64,000 nucleotides of DNA from Tolypeutes matacus (GCA_026826555.1 JAKSZT010053883.1:27397225-27461224), one strand, 5' to 3'; counted from the stretch's first letter, positions 14,030-26,960 are shown. The notes: generated from the sequence alone by a model not told the origin. Numbers and translations are program-made.

Positions 14030-14760
14030 GACCAACAAGCATGGTGAGCACCTACTGTGTGCCAGGCCCTGGGCTGGACACTTGGACGGGATATGGTCTC
14101 TGTTCCCAAGGCGTGAACAATCCAGGCACGGCACCGACGAGGAGACAGGTGTTTATAACACAGGGCGGCTGGTGCTACGGAAGCCCCCAGACGGAGCACC
14201 TAACCTAACCTTGAATGACCCTGCTAGCATAGGGTGAGGAGAGTGAGGCGCTCCCCTCAGGCACAAAATCTAAGTGGCACTGAAAGCTCGGTTATCAAGA
14301 TAAACAATATGTTAGTGCAATGTTCCTTTGGAAATCCAGATTAATGCCAAAAAATTTCACAACGAACAAAACATCGACATTTTAAATTAAAGACCAGGTC
14401 TGGCTCTGCGGTTGTATAACGCACCTCACTTGCCTCACCTTTGTCCTGTCCCTGTTGGAGGCTGTCTTTATTTAAAATGTTGATATGTGTTTTCATCATG
14501 GATTTTTGCATCAATTTTGATTTTTTAAAATATTGTATCAAAATATTACTTATCTTGATTACTGAGATTTTAAGCACTCCCTTCAATTTTGTGCTTGAGG
14601 CAAAATTTTCCTTTGCACTAGTCCCGGCCCTGGGGTCAGGGAAGGTTTCTTTGAAGAGGTGATGCCTAAGCTGATACCTGAAGGCTATGTAGGAACCAGG
14701 AAGGTAAAAGGAAGAAGTGGGCGGAAGGTAGGAAAGGGCCTCTGAGAAGCAGGAAAGATC
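14030..14760 (-). mobile_element. L2 fragments
   Basis: The reverse complement of an L2 3' end is visible at 14040-14110 ('gagcacctactgtgtgccag'). L2-like text returns at 14630-14760 ('ggtttctttgaagaggtgat'). The middle is too worn to align by eye. Confidence 0.5.
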
Positions 14761-14763
14761 CAG

Positions 14764-15500
14764 GTGTGATGGTCAGTTTTGTATGTTGACTTGTTAAAGC
14801 TATAGTTTCCAGTTATTCAGTCAAACATAAATCTAGGTGTTGCTGTGAAAGTATTTTGTAGACGTGAATGAAGTCCATAACCAGTTAACTCTAAGTAAGG
14901 GAGATTGTACTAGATAATTTGAGTGAGTCTGACTCAATCAATTAAAAGTCCTTAAAGCAATTGTAATACAGGAGCTTTTTTGGGACTTGGGAATTATCCT
15001 GAGTGACTTTGCAATGACAGATATAGGCCATTTTACATTAGCATATAACATGGAGAACTGTGTGGGAGAGAGTGTGGTCTACAATGTGAACTGTGGTCCA
15101 TGCTTAGTGGCAAAGCCCCAGGATATGTATATGCATTGCAGGTGATGTGCCACACTAATGAAAGGTGTTTATGTGGGAGGTTGTGGGAGGTGTGGGACGT
15201 GGGGCATATGGCAATCCCTATAATTTTCGTGTAACATTTATGTAATCTAAGTATCTTTAAAAAAAAAAAAAGTCCTGAAAGACTGAGGTGTCCGAAGAAG
15301 AAACTCTGCCTGTAGGCTGCAACTTCAGCTTGCGCCCAAGAGTTCAGCCTGCACTTCCTGAAGAGCTACCCTAAGGTTTTGGACTTGCTGAGCCAGCCCC
15401 CACCATCACCTAGGCCAATTCCTTGCAACAAATCTCTTAATATCTGTCTCTTAGTGGTTCTGTGTCTCTGGTTGAATACATGAAAAGCCCCAGAAGCAAG
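14764..15500 (+). mobile_element. Old LTR-like repeat (MaLR type), interrupted
   Basis: The element opens with 'ggtcagttttgtatgttgac' and closes with 'ccaattccttgcaacaaatc' followed by 'ggttctgtgtctctggttga'. This is the layout of a common old mammalian LTR-like family. A poly-A-tailed insertion at 14957-15267 splits it. A second copy of the same family lies at 48957-49372 in the same orientation. Confidence 0.6.
14957..15267 (+). mobile_element. Poly-A-tailed retroinsertion, probably a truncated L1 3' end
   Basis: About 310 bp ending in an A run (15258-15270) lies between 13-bp direct repeats, aaagtccttaaag (14944-14956) and aaagtcctgaaag (15268-15280), with one mismatch. The host LTR-like repeat resumes exactly after the second copy. 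The insert has no clear SINE head, so a 5'-truncated xenarthran L1 3' untranslated region is the likeliest source. I did not recognise it for certain. Confidence 0.7.
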
Positions 15501-15534
15501 ACTGTTTGTGGGACTGATAATAACCACCCAGAGT

Positions 15535-15705
15535 TCTTTCTATATTTCAGTACATGTCATCCTTACAGTAGTCTTATGAGCTTGGTACTATTATCATCCC
15601 CATTCTGAAGGTAAAAAACAAAACTGAGGCACAGAGAGATCATGGAATTTCCCAAGTTCCCAGGGCTGGGGAGTGGCATATCTGAGATTCAAAATCTGGC
15701 AGTCT
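15535..15705 (-). mobile_element. MIR SINE
   Basis: Shows the reverse MIR core: 'ttatcatccccattctgaag', 'aaactgaggcacagagagat', then the reverse tRNA-related part. Confidence 0.8.
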
Positions 15706-15779
15706 GGCTCAAGGGCTCTTAACCCCACCACACCTCCTTTTATAAGTGCTAGGGCCCTGGGGAGAGAGATGAGGCTGGA

Positions 15780-17800
15780 AAAGGCACACAGGGGCCAACC
15801 CATAAAAGGGCCTGTGCGATTTGTTAAGGAGCCTGGACTTTAGACAGGAGGCAAGTGGGAATCATGAAAGGATTTCATTCTATTTAGTGTTTAGTATTTC
15901 ATATTTAGAAAGATCACCCTGGCTGCTGTCTGGAAAATAGTCTGGAGGAGACCATTCATTCATTCAACAAACACTGGGGTGCCTACTTAGTGTAAGCCAC
16001 AATGCCGGGCACTGGAGTTGCAGTAGAAAACAAGGTAGATATGACCCTGCCTTCATAGAGTTTCCAATCTGGTGGGAAGCACACTAGAAGGCTGGTGCAG
16101 TAAATTGGGAGATGTCATGATAGCACCCAGAGCCAGGGCACAAGAGAGGGGATGGAGAGAGGCAGAATGATCTGGGAGCTCTAAAGCAAGTAGAAGGAAG
16201 AAGCCATAGTGAGAGTTGGGATATAGGAGGTACAAGAGAGGCAGGGGTCTACAATGATAGAAGATTTTGGCCTGGGAAACTGGATGTGCTTTCACTGAGG
16301 CCAGAAGGCAAGAGCAAGAACAGGTCTGAAAAAAGAGTCATCAGTAGGGCATGATGAGTTTTGGGGTGCCTGAGGGACCTCCAAGTGGAAACATCTAGGA
16401 GAAAGTGGCTACATGGGTCTTCAGGTTAAGAGAAAAGTCTGATCTAGAAAAGCAGATTTGAAGATTCAGTTCATGGATGGTAAAGGAAGCCATAAGGAGA
16501 AGGAGACCATCCAAGGAGAGTAAGAAGAGGTGATGGCCCAGGACAGAACAGTGAGGAACAATAACATTTTAAGATACTGCAATAAAGTCCTGGGGAGAGG
16601 GGTGTCATGTAAGCTTAGGGAAGAGCGAATTTCAAGGAGATCAACAACATCAAATACTGCAGGGAAGTTCAGATAGGACTGAAAGGTTAGTCCATGGAAA
16701 GTTGCTGATGATGTTGGCAGGAGGAGAATGAGGGTAATGATGGGTCCAACGCCCAGTGGGAGAGGAGGAAAGTGAGACAGGAAGAGAAGATGACTTTTGA
16801 AGGAGGCATTTTTCGGTAGTTAAGGGACAAAGAGAAAATAGGCAGTAGCTCATGAGAGATATGATCTTGAGGGAAGGTTTATAAAAATGTTTTTTTAAGA
16901 TGATAGAAACTTGACCCTATTTAGATGTTATGGAAGAGCAAAGGGAGAGAGATCGAATGGTTGCCTGAAGATATGGAGAAATGAGAGCCAGACTCCAGAG
17001 CATTCACCTTAGAGACCAGGAGGGACTCTTCTTCCTTCATGGCAGGAGTGAAGAGGGAAGAGGTATTTGCAATGAGCTTTCTGGTAAGGTGGCAGGAAAT
17101 GAGGGAGGGCCTGTGATGATCACAGGCTCTGTTTTCTAAGCGGAGGAGCAGGTCACGGTCGTTGCTGAAGGTGAGGGACCAGCAGTGGGAAAAGATTTAA
17201 TGTTGACAAGAATGTCTGAAAGAGTCACCCTGCAGAAGAGAAAGTCATGGCTATGAGAATTGCCAAGCAGCTCCGGGGGCCCCACTGAGGGTGGGGACAA
17301 CTCATTTATAGAAGCTCTACTGAGCAGGGCTGTGTGACTTTCCCTAGCAGCTCTCAGTACCTTGGTGGATTAACAGGTAGGTTTTACTTGGAGGAGAAAT
17401 AGAAGGACAATGGGGCAAGGAGTGGAGGATATTGTTAAAAGAATGGCTGAAGTGTTAGCCAAGGAGCTTAGGCTAAAGAAGAAAGGAAGTGAAAACTGCA
17501 GGAGGCAATGGAAGACACAGAAAGTCAAGGAAAGGATAGTGAACAGGAGTGGAGGGAGCAGCAGTGAGAGAGATGAAGGAACAAAGGGCCCCAGAACAGC
17601 ACTGTGAAGTCAAGATTCCAGAGCTGCTGAATTACGAGATCAGCTGCAGCCACAGTGGAATCGACTGTCAGGAAGTGAGATGGTCAAGAAGTGAGGGGCA
17701 AGATGATGGCAAGACTTGGAGCAGAGAGAAAGAGACTGATGACATTGATGAAGCGGGGTAGAACGTGATAGCGTTGGAGAGAGCACAAGCTCCATGGAGA
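15780..17800 (-). mobile_element. Long L2 copies, including reverse-transcriptase region
   Basis: A first piece ends at about 15955 ('agaaagatcaccctggctgc' is the L2 landmark read in reverse). A second begins with the reversed L2 end ('attcattcaacaaacactgg') and runs about 1.8 kb into what corresponds to the reverse-transcriptase coding part, such as the stretch near 16560-16760. Open frames here are short and carry no gene. Confidence 0.7.
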
Positions 17801-18734
17801 AGGGGTTTACACACAGGTGGAATGGCAGAGGGGGGTGAGGACACGGCCCACCTCTCCAATGTGCAGTTCACAGGGTGTAGGGAAATGGGCTGCTAGCATC
17901 AGAGAGGGCTCTTGGGTAACAGTGACCTCAAGGGGAAGTCGGATTTAAGTTCAAGCCATAGGGGAATTTGTTGGCCCTAGAGCTGGGATTGGGTAGGGGG
18001 AGAGGAATAACAGAAAGGGGAGGGGTAAGAGTTTGGGGGCTCCTTGCCTGGAAGGCAGAGGCAGCTGGGGATGCCTTCTGACCCTTGGATAGCTCTTGTC
18101 CTGCTCTAGGTCTTCTGTCCAAGCCCAGCACCGCCCCTTGCTGGGAGTGCAAGGACCAAGGCCTCCTACCTTCCCGCAGAGGGCTCCACCCACCCCCCCT
18201 CCAAGGTGCTTGACCTTGGGGCTGCTGGGCTGGTGCTCACTAAGCCTAATGTCAAGGCCCAGGAGTCCAAATAGATAAACCGAATTCTAACTTGGAGAAA
18301 ATCATGCATACAATTTCCTGTTATCTGGTTTACTGTAATTCCATTTTATAAGTGTTTTGTCCCTTCCTCTAGCTCTCTCTCTCTACCAGAAATGAGCTGG
18401 GAAACATGAGATGAGTGTTTCAGAATTTTATCATAACTGGGCTTTGCCAGGAGTGCTTGCTCTCCCCTTCCCTGGCTGTTTTATCCTTATCATCTGTGAT
18501 CAACCTCACTGTCTTCTCCCAGGTTTTTCAATTTCTAATACCAAATTGGAATCCACTCTTCTGACAACGTCTTTACAGAAGGAACTGCATCAGGGCTCTC
18601 TATAAATTCACTGACTGTCTGATATGCTCCAAGGAGGGAAGCATCACTTTGAGGGAGACCAAGTCCAAGCTTGGGCTGCAATGTGCTGCCATTCCAAAGG
18701 AGCGGGACTTCATTTATTCCTTCACCTACTCATT

Positions 18735-19255
18735 GCTCCTTCAGCCTGAGCTATAGTTCCCTATTGCCGCCCCCCGCCCCCATTCCCCTATACGGCCAAC
18801 TCCTCATGCTACAGACTTTAGTTTAAAATGTCACTTCCTCAAAGATGCTTTCCCTGGCCATGCAGCTTAAACATATCCCCTTTTCTTTTCTCTCTTGACA
18901 CCTTGTTCTTTTCCTTCGTACCACTGGTTGCCCTTTGTAACTATTCATCTATTCATCCAAGAAATATTTTACTGATTACTGTTTTAGACATGGGGGTATG
19001 GCAGTGGGAAAAAAGGCAAAAATCTCTGCCTCATGGAGCTCACCACCTGGTGGGGCATCAGGAACAAAGTGATCCCGGAACTCACCTCTCCCACCTCCAT
19101 TCTACCCCCAGCCGCCAGGTCTGCCTCCTTATTTCTTAACTCCCCACCACTATAACATAAGCCACGGACTGATTATATATTGTTGACCTGCTGTACACCC
19201 AGAACTTCGCACAGTGCCTGGGAATTAGGGAGCTCTCTCTTTGTCTAATGCATGA
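18735..19255 (+). mobile_element. L2 3' part
   Basis: Shows the L2 order 'aaatgtcacttcctcaaaga' to '.cagtgcctgggaatta', with a reversed L2-like end ('attcatccaagaaatatttt') overlapping it. Probably two pieces. Confidence 0.5.
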
Positions 19256-19544
19256 GTTCAGTTAATATTTATTGTGCAGAAACTGCCAAATGCCAAGCTA
19301 AGGACTAAAGATAAAGACCTGACTGACCCACAGGCCCCACCTTTGGAGAACTCACAATCAGGTGAATATAGAAATATTCCAATGTCAATAATGAGAACAA
19401 TGGAGGTGTGTGGACATGACTCCACAACATGTGAGCGAACAGAGGAGAAGCTCCCGACTTTGGCTGGGAGAGGTGGACAGGCTTCACAGAGGCTGTCCAA
19501 ACCAGAATCCGGGGAATCAGCTTGGATTCCGCCCTTTCCCTCCC

Positions 19545-19945
19545 CACCCACAACTTTGACTCGCCAGCTCTTGTTGGCTTTTCCTTCTAAGCATCTCTGT
19601 ACCCTCCACTCTCCATCCCTTCCCTTACTGCCTTAGCTCAGTCCCTTGGGTTTTCTCTCCTAGAGGACTGAAATAGCTTCTAGGGTGGTTCCCCTGCCTC
19701 TTCCCTCTATTCTGTACTCTACAAAGCAGTCCAAGATTGCTTGAAAATAAAAATCCAATCACTTCTGTCCTAAGCTCATTGGTTGTTTAATAGTTTCCCA
19801 TAATCCACAAATTAAAACCATAACTCCTTTGTATGGTAGTACCCTCATCTACCTCTCCCACCCCCCTCCCCCAGCCTCATCTTTGGCCATCACCTCCCTT
19901 GAGTTTTATATGCTACAAAACTGGACAACCTGTAAGGATAATGCC
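19545..19945 (+). mobile_element. L2 fragment
   Basis: Carries the L2 block 'tccaatcacttctgtcctaa' preceded by a worn version of the landmark before it, and ends in a CT-rich stretch at 19830-19890. Confidence 0.55.
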
Positions 19946-20110
19946 ATGGCTATGACAAGGCCTCTGACATTGGAAAGTCTTGGTTCTAATTTCCTGGCTC
20001 TGCCTTTAAGACCTTGGGCACGTTACTCATTTCCTGAGCCTTAATACTTAACAATACTCATCCCACAGGGATGTTTTGAGAACTAAGTGAATTTATGCAA
20101 ATAAAACAAT
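19945..20110 (+). mobile_element. MIR SINE
   Basis: Forward MIR order: 'ttctaatttcctggctctgc', then 'accttgggcacgttactcat', then 'cccacagggatgttttgaga'. Confidence 0.75.
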
Positions 20111-20394
20111 GTTTGCAATGGTGTTTCCTCTGGTTACTATGGTGGATGTTGGCTGAGACCAGCCAGCTCCTGCGTGGCTCTGACTTGGCACCTGCTCTCT
20201 CTCTCTTTCTGAAATGAACACGCCAGTCCAACAGACTCAATCATCTTTTGTGTAAGCCCAAGAGTGTCCCCATCTGGGATTCTGCTTGAATCGCCCGGGC
20301 AGACTCAGGAGCCCTCTCTCTCTTCCTCCTACCTGCCATGGGCATTTGTCTGTGATAGCAATGATGTTGCATTTTGGGGCACCTGTTACTCCCT

Positions 20395-20500
20395 ATTAAA
20401 TGGTGAGGTTCTTAAAGACCAAGTCAGTGTTTTTTGAAATGTTTATACTCCCAGCTGCTAGGCACCAGTAGGCATTTGATAAATGTTTGAGAAATTATAA
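20395..20500 (+). mobile_element. L2 3' end
   Basis: Ends with 'aggcaccagtaggcatttga' followed by 'taaatgtttgagaaa', the L2 terminal pattern. Confidence 0.6.
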
Positions 20501-21689
20501 GGGGAGGATGGAGGGAAGGATGGAAGGGAAGAGGCAGGGAAGGAGAAATGGAGGAAAACAGTGTGATTCTGGAGAACAGTTAGATGTTCAATATGGCAGG
20601 AAGTGATGGCAAAAGATAGATGAGGCCAGAGAAATGGTCTGAGGGAGACCATCAGGGGCCTGGCTCAATGAATGAAAAGCTGTTTAAGCTCTTTCCTGTA
20701 GGTTGTCCGCTGCTCAAAGCCAGGAGCCCCATGCTTCTGCTCTCTGCATTTCTAGCACCAGGCACTGTGCCTTATACATACTAAGTGCTCCAGACCTATG
20801 GTTCAATCAGCTCAAACTCCTGGTGAGTGACCAGGAGCGCCAGAGTGCAGTAGCACCACACCCAGGACATGCCTGGATCTGGATTTCCTTGGACCCACAC
20901 ACCGCTCCACTTTTCTAATACTGATCATGGGAAGGACACAAGGAGGCAAGAGACAGTGTGTCTATAAATATACCTCTGGGTATTTGTGCCTCTCTCCGTA
21001 TATGGTTTTCACGAATGGGAGGGGGATGTGGATGCAGGTGGGAAGTGGGTGGCATTCTTCTCTCCCCATCACCTTCCTCCACAGCATTGTATTGGGTGTG
21101 TCACAGGCTTGAAGGATGTTGGGAAACAGGAGTTGACGTGGACATGTGGAACATCTGGGTTGTCCCCAAGCTGTCTGCAGCCAAGAGCTGGAGTTTGCCC
21201 TCTGCAAAAGCCCATGTATTTAGAGAGTACATCTCATTGACAAATTACTTCCTGCCAAATTTTAATGTGGCAGCACCCTGTATTGCTTGCCACCTCTACC
21301 CCCAGGGGCCAGAGCAGACTTGGATCCCACAGGGGTTCTTCTGAGAAGAGGCTTTAAGGGTATCTTGGGAACTCAACAAGTGTCTGACGAACATGCCTGG
21401 CATTATTCCTGTCCAAAGTTGGAAAGTTCAGTCCTCCTAGGCCCCCTTTCAGGGACCAAGTAAGAAGAATTAGAAGTGTACTGAAAATAGACTTGAGGCT
21501 AAATCTGGCTATGTACTTGACATTCCAACAGGAGGAAACACAGTGTCCAAACAGGAGTGGAGTCGATAATGCTGGGCTGCTGCCTTTGGCTTCATTTCAA
21601 GCCCAGCTCTAACACCATCTTTTGCAGGAAGCTCACAGCTCACCTGTGTCCACCACCAGAGTTACGTTCTAGGGAAGGGGATGTGGGCA

Positions 21690-22080
21690 CTGCCTGCAGA
21701 AGGCAAGTCTTGATCATCTTCTCCTTACTTTTTCTCAAACTTTATTTCTATGGAGGTTTCAGCCTCAAGTTCATCCTTTCATCACCTTTCAAAGCCCACC
21801 TGTTCTTACTTGCTGGGACGTCTGACAAATTCCTTTTCATCCTTTAAACAGGTCTCAGTTTCAGGTTCCAGCTCCTCCAAGAAGCCTTCCCTGATGCTCT
21901 CAAGCAAGATTAGCTGCTCATCCTTTATATTTCCCCATCTCCTAGCACATATTCTACTGCAGTGAAAGCAGACTATGAATTAAGTGAAAGCAGGTAGTGT
22001 CTTATTATCCCTGTGGCCTCAGTGTCCTGAACACTGTCTGTAACACATAAGAGGGGCTGAGAAAATGCTTGTTGAGTCAA
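21690..22080 (+). mobile_element. L2 3' part
   Basis: Carries 'ctccaagaagccttccctga' and ends with 'gaaaatgcttgttgagtcaa', in the expected order for an L2 3' part. Confidence 0.7.
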
Positions 22081-22954
22081 CCGATGGCCTCATTTCTAAC
22101 CCGAATCGCTGAACTGTTAGGCATCCTCTCTGCACGATCTCTACCGCCCGCCCTGCTTCTCTGCATCTCCAGGGTCAGGGTCTCAGCTACTTTCTGGCCT
22201 GGGCCAGGCCTCCATTAGGCTGCGAGGTTCCAGGCTCAGCGTCAGGAAGGAAGGAGGCTCCCAGATTGAGGCTCAAACTTGTTAACAAGTTGTGTGTAAT
22301 TTTATAATGTTTCTGGTAAGTGCTAATTGCCTGTTCCTTAAATATTTCTTGTTCTACTGGGAAGCAGAGCAATTGCAACTATGAATGCATTTCCCACAGC
22401 TGGCAGCCCCATGGAGGGGGGCTGAGTTTCTAGGTTCAGAGTGCTCCGATATTGACAGATCCTGAGCCCCCACCCCAAACCTGGGATTCTGACAAGCAGA
22501 AGAACTGAAAGAATTTCTGGAAAATAAATGCCCCAATTTGCCCACCCAGGGGCTCATGCTTTAATCCAGGGGAGAGGGAGTGGTGGTAATACTGCAGAGC
22601 TACCTGCCATGCCCCAAGGAAGTTTCTCTCTATTTGAATTCGGGCAGAGGTGGTATTGATGATGGGGGGCCAAGTAGCCTGGGGGAGAGGTGGAAATGAG
22701 GGACTTGAGAGGTCTCTGTCTTCAAATGCCTCATGCCATCCTGTGGAACATCAGTCTGGAAGATCCTGCATCCAGGCTACCCTTCCATCCCTGAACCAAC
22801 CTGTCTATCCTATATGGGATTCCCCAGGAGCTGGGATAAAAGGAGGACTAAGATGGAGGCAGAGGTAATTCTGAAGCTTTGGGTGATGTGATGGATGCAG
22901 GTTGGGAGATGAGCTGCAGAACCAGGGAAGCAGGGGAAGGGGGCACACTTTTAA

Positions 22955-23160
22955 ATGAGTGCTTACTAAATGCCACGCGCTATGATGGTTGCATCACTAC
23001 ATTGAGTCCTCCTAAGACTCCAAGGTAAATATTTATCAGCTCCCCTTCATAGATGGGAAAACTGAGGCTCAGAGATGAGGAATGACTGGCTCAAGGTCAC
23101 ATAGGGAGTCAATGGCAGAATCTGATTATAAATTGGGTTTGTCTGACCCCTAAGCCCTTG
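22955..23160 (-). mobile_element. MIR SINE
   Basis: Nearly full-length reverse MIR: 'gtgcttactaaatgccacgc', 'tgggaaaactgaggctcaga', 'ctcaaggtcacatagggagt'. Confidence 0.85.
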
Positions 23161-23764
23161 CGGACACGATAGAATGTGTGGACTTTTAGCACCTAAGAGC
23201 TAAGAGGTGGTAAAATGGGCCAAAAAGAATCGAGAGGTTGCCAAGAAAGGGGCTTGACTGTGCATGTATACAAACTTCTGGGAGCCTTTCTGGGCACTTT
23301 TGTGAGCAAGGCACTTGACTAGGCACTGTAGGGCCAGAGAGATTAAGAAAACATCATCTCTGCCTTGAATAGATCCATAGAAACCGAACTTGGTTTGAAA
23401 TTATTCTCATGGTGAGCCTTGCATGCCATGCGAATCACTTTGCAGTTTATCCCAGGACAATGAGAAATTGGCATCAAAGAGAATCGTGGCCAGATTTGGA
23501 TTCTGGGAAGATCAATCTGCTGCATGTGGCTGAGGGTAGGGGTGTGGGGGAGAGGACCATGCAGTTATTAAAGTGAGAGTTGATGGGGGACTGAGCCTGG
23601 GCGAGGGAGAATTGGGAGAATCCGGGAAGCGGGTTACAGCTGGGGAGACGGCAAAGGAGGAGATGGGGAGGAGGCCTAGTGTCCCAGGGGATGGCGGCAT
23701 TGATCTTCAAGAAGGGGTTGGGGAGGGGAGGTGCTTTAGTGGCCCCCAGGCTCCGTGCAGAGTT

Positions 23765-23945
23765 TTATAGACATCCCCCCACAAGTGATTTCACTACATT
23801 TTCCTAACAAGGCAGTAAGGTTGCCATTCTTCTCTCCCTTTTAGGGGTGGGGAAACAGGCTCAGAAAGACCATGTGAGTTGCCCAAGGCCACACAGCTAG
23901 TAAGGGATCAAGCTGGGATTCACCAGGTATGGTCCAATTCCAATC
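23765..23945 (-). mobile_element. MIR SINE
   Basis: Reverse MIR core 'gcccaaggccacacagctag' is clear; the outer parts are worn. Confidence 0.8.
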
Positions 23946-24319
23946 TGTTCTATTTTCATGGAAACTGCTGCCTCTGTGAGCAGAACCTGACATTGCCCCT
24001 GTGGGTTAGCGATGTCCCCAAACATCTGGACTCTCCTGCCTAATTTGTCACAGGTCCCATGAGAAGTTCTGCCGACACCTAGTCCGTGAGCATCAGTCAC
24101 TCAGAGTGTTTTGGTTACTATTGTAATCCTAGTATCCAGCACTGTACTGGCCACATAGGAGGAGCTTAATCAAAGTGGGACGAGTGAAATGGACAAATGA
24201 AGAAATGAAAAACTCGACTTCTATTAACAGGGAATCCAGGCTCATTTGATTGGGGAAAACCATTGACTTCTATAAAGATTTTATGAGGAGCTGAAATTCT
24301 GAAACTTTGGGAGGATCTT

Positions 24320-24500
24320 GGTATAGTGGGAAAATCATGAGCTTTGCAACCAGAAAGACACAGGTTTGAATCCCAGCTTCATCACTTCCTAGCTTTGTGA
24401 TCCTGGACAGGTTCCTTTACCCTTCTGAGTCTCAGATTCCTCATTTATAAAACAGCAATTATCATATAGTTGTGAGCACTGAATGAGATGAATGAGTGTT
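24320..24500 (+). mobile_element. MIR SINE
   Basis: Forward MIR with tRNA-related head 'acaggtttgaatcccagctt', then 'cacttcctagctttgtgatc' and 'gtctcagattcctcatttat'. Confidence 0.85.
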
Positions 24501-25539
24501 TTCCAAAATAATGTTTAGCTATAAAGCCCCTCTTCGAAGAAGGCTTACAGGAATAAAAGAGGAGAAAGAAGAGCTTCTGTGATTGAAATGGAGGCTGGGT
24601 CAGCGTGCTCCCTGCCAGGCATGCCCTACTTCATCTGGGTGGTCCCTGATGTTTACCAGGTTTTTGCACGATACTGTTTGAAAACCCTGAGATCATTCAA
24701 GTAGAGCTTCTGGCACACAGTAGGCTCTCGACAAACATTATGCCCCTTTCTTTTCCAAATAAATCATGCCAAACAAATACAATTCCTCTTGTCCACATGA
24801 CAACCCTTCAAATATTTGGACACAGCTCTCGAGTCTCACCGGCTTTTCTCCTGAGTAAACATTTGGGGGTCGTTAACCCTTCCCACAGGACTTGGCTCAA
24901 GTCCTCTCCTTATCCATCTCAAGCTGAGGTCCCTACATCTAAGTTCAATTATCTGATGCCTGATCAGGGCAGAATAAAGCACATCTAACTCCCTGGCATA
25001 AATCCTAGTAGTTAATTTTTTGAACCTTAAAACAGGACTTCATATTTCATTCCCATTTCATCTTATGCTGCTGATTTAGCCAATAGCTCTCCCCACCAAG
25101 ATCTTTCTGCACCCTGAGTTTGCCCATTGGTCCACTGTCATCCTTTTCAAGCTCTTGTTATTCATGTCTTATCCAAGCCATTGATAAAATATGGACAGAA
25201 TGAGGGTATGTGGATGACACGGAGCCTTCCTCCCCAATTGTGGGAACATTCATTGCTGAACATCCATGGGAATTCAGAAGTAGGGAAACCTTAGAAACTT
25301 CGAGTCCAAATCCATCCCTGACTGACTCACGCTCATCTGCGTTTTCAAAGTAGTGAGTGCCGAGCTTAGACCTGAATCTGTCTCCTGATTTCTCATCGAG
25401 TGCGCTTTCCATTTCCCACAGCTGCTCACATATAATGTTATGTACCAGAAGAGCCCATTCATTTAACTACTCATTTACTCACTCTTTAATTACTCCCTAA
25501 CTGCTTGCAATTTGCAACATTTCTTGTGTTTTTGCATTC

Positions 25540-25700
25540 TTGATCTAACTTAATCTTCAAGGTAGCTCTACTCCCTAGACTGTAATATTATATCCATTTC
25601 ACCGATGAAAAAACAGAGCCCTCAAGAGGGTCTATGACCTGCCACAGAGCTAGAAAGTGACAGAACCAGGATTTGAACTCAGCACTCAGCACTCCAGAAA
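25540..25700 (-). mobile_element. MIR SINE
   Basis: Reverse MIR ending in the tRNA-related 'aaccaggatttgaactcagc'. Confidence 0.8.
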
Positions 25701-26049
25701 TGTGCCCTGTCTGCTATTCTGTCCCACCGAGGCAAAGACGTCCTCTTCTTGGAACAGCACACCCATCGTCCGTGCCCTGGTAGGCATCTGGATGCGTACG
25801 ATGATGTAGGAAGTATGGGCTAGCCTCCTGGCTTCTCAGTTTGGGAACAGAATATAAGTCCTGGTACAAGAACCCAGAACCTACTTTTTAGCACGTGGGG
25901 GTGGGGACACAGGTGTGGGAGCCTGGATGGGTGTCCATTGGAGTTGCTCAGCATGGGATTTAGTTCTCTGTTTCCTTGTAGAGTTATCAGGTCTCTGAAT
26001 GGGGGTAGAAAAAAGCGTACCTTCTCTCCCCCTCCTCCTGCCTCCCACG

Positions 26050-26430
26050 TTTCCCTATTCATTGTAAAGACATAAGGCAGACGTTCCTGAGAAAGCCTTT
26101 CCTGATCCCCCAGAAAGAGTATTCCCCCCTCTGTGCTCCCATTGGCTCTGTTTGCAGCAACTATCTTGCTTTAATGTCCTATTAGTTTACTGCTCTGTCT
26201 CACCTCTAGAGAGCAAGACCCTAGAGGAGAGAGATGCTTCTGTTTCCCTTGTGCTGGTACCTGACAGGAGCTGAACAAATACCTGTGGAATGAGTGGGTG
26301 TAGCTCAGTGGTTAAACTCCTGTTTCACATATATGAGGTCTGGGATTTAATCCCCGGTGCCTCCTAAAAAACAAACAAACAAACAAACAAAAAACCCTGA
26401 ACCTGTGGAATGGCTTCCTCCCCCCTTTTC
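26050..26430 (+). mobile_element. L2 3' end, split by a DAS SINE
   Basis: Carries 'gagaaagcctttcctgatcc' and a final block 'ggagctgaacaaatacctgt'. The DAS SINE at 26293-26400 entered the L2 end, which shows the order of arrival. Confidence 0.75.
26293..26400 (+). mobile_element. DAS-type SINE (xenarthran)
   Basis: Reads 'gggtgtagctcagtggttaa' (A-box-like head), a degenerate B box 'ggtctgggatttaatccccg', the typical 'gtgcctcctaaaaaacaaac' end, then a CAAA-repeat tail. Exact 12-bp duplications, acctgtggaatg, flank it at 26281-26292 and 26401-26412. This is the classical short DAS form. Confidence 0.9.
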
Positions 26431-26774
26431 GTGGGATCAGCATTAGCTCTCATTGACCAAAAGAAGGTTTGGAAGCACATGGGTGGGAGGGAGAGGGTGG
26501 TGGTATCTCTTGGGTCCCAGCGTTTGTGGTTCCCTTAACACCTGCTCTCGATAAGAGAACACGTTCGCCTGCATCTTCCTTGGGCCAGCAGCAGCGGGGT
26601 GTGTCTGTGCTGGCCCTACACATACTCTCTCAGTCATCGTCACGACACTCAAATAGATTACGTTGGGAAGCTATAGTTCCCACTCTAAATATTTTTTTAA
26701 AAAGAGCAATTCAAAAAGTTTAAGGGGCTTTTCAAGGTCTACGTGGGCAAGATATGAACGGGGGAGGAAAATGC

Positions 26775-26940
26775 ACATGCCCAGCATTTTAAGTAATTTA
26801 TCTCACGTAATCCTGAAAAGAACCCGGGAGACCCACTGAACAAAGAAGCCTGGGGCTCAGAGAAGCCAAATGACTTGCCCAAGGAGTGGACGCTACAGGG
26901 CAGAACCGGGGTTCAAACCCAGGGCTTTCTGACACCAAAT
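26775..26940 (-). mobile_element. MIR SINE
   Basis: Reverse MIR running up to about 30 bp before the CSMD2 exon donor; 'aatgacttgcccaaggagtg' and 'ggttcaaacccagggctttc' are clear. Confidence 0.8.
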
Positions 26941-26960
26941 CCAGACCCCAAAGCTTATCA

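Noticed and set aside
26293..26365. tRNA gene
   Set aside because: The A and B box-like parts belong to a DAS SINE with a CAAA tail and target duplications; no cloverleaf with a proper acceptor stem forms.
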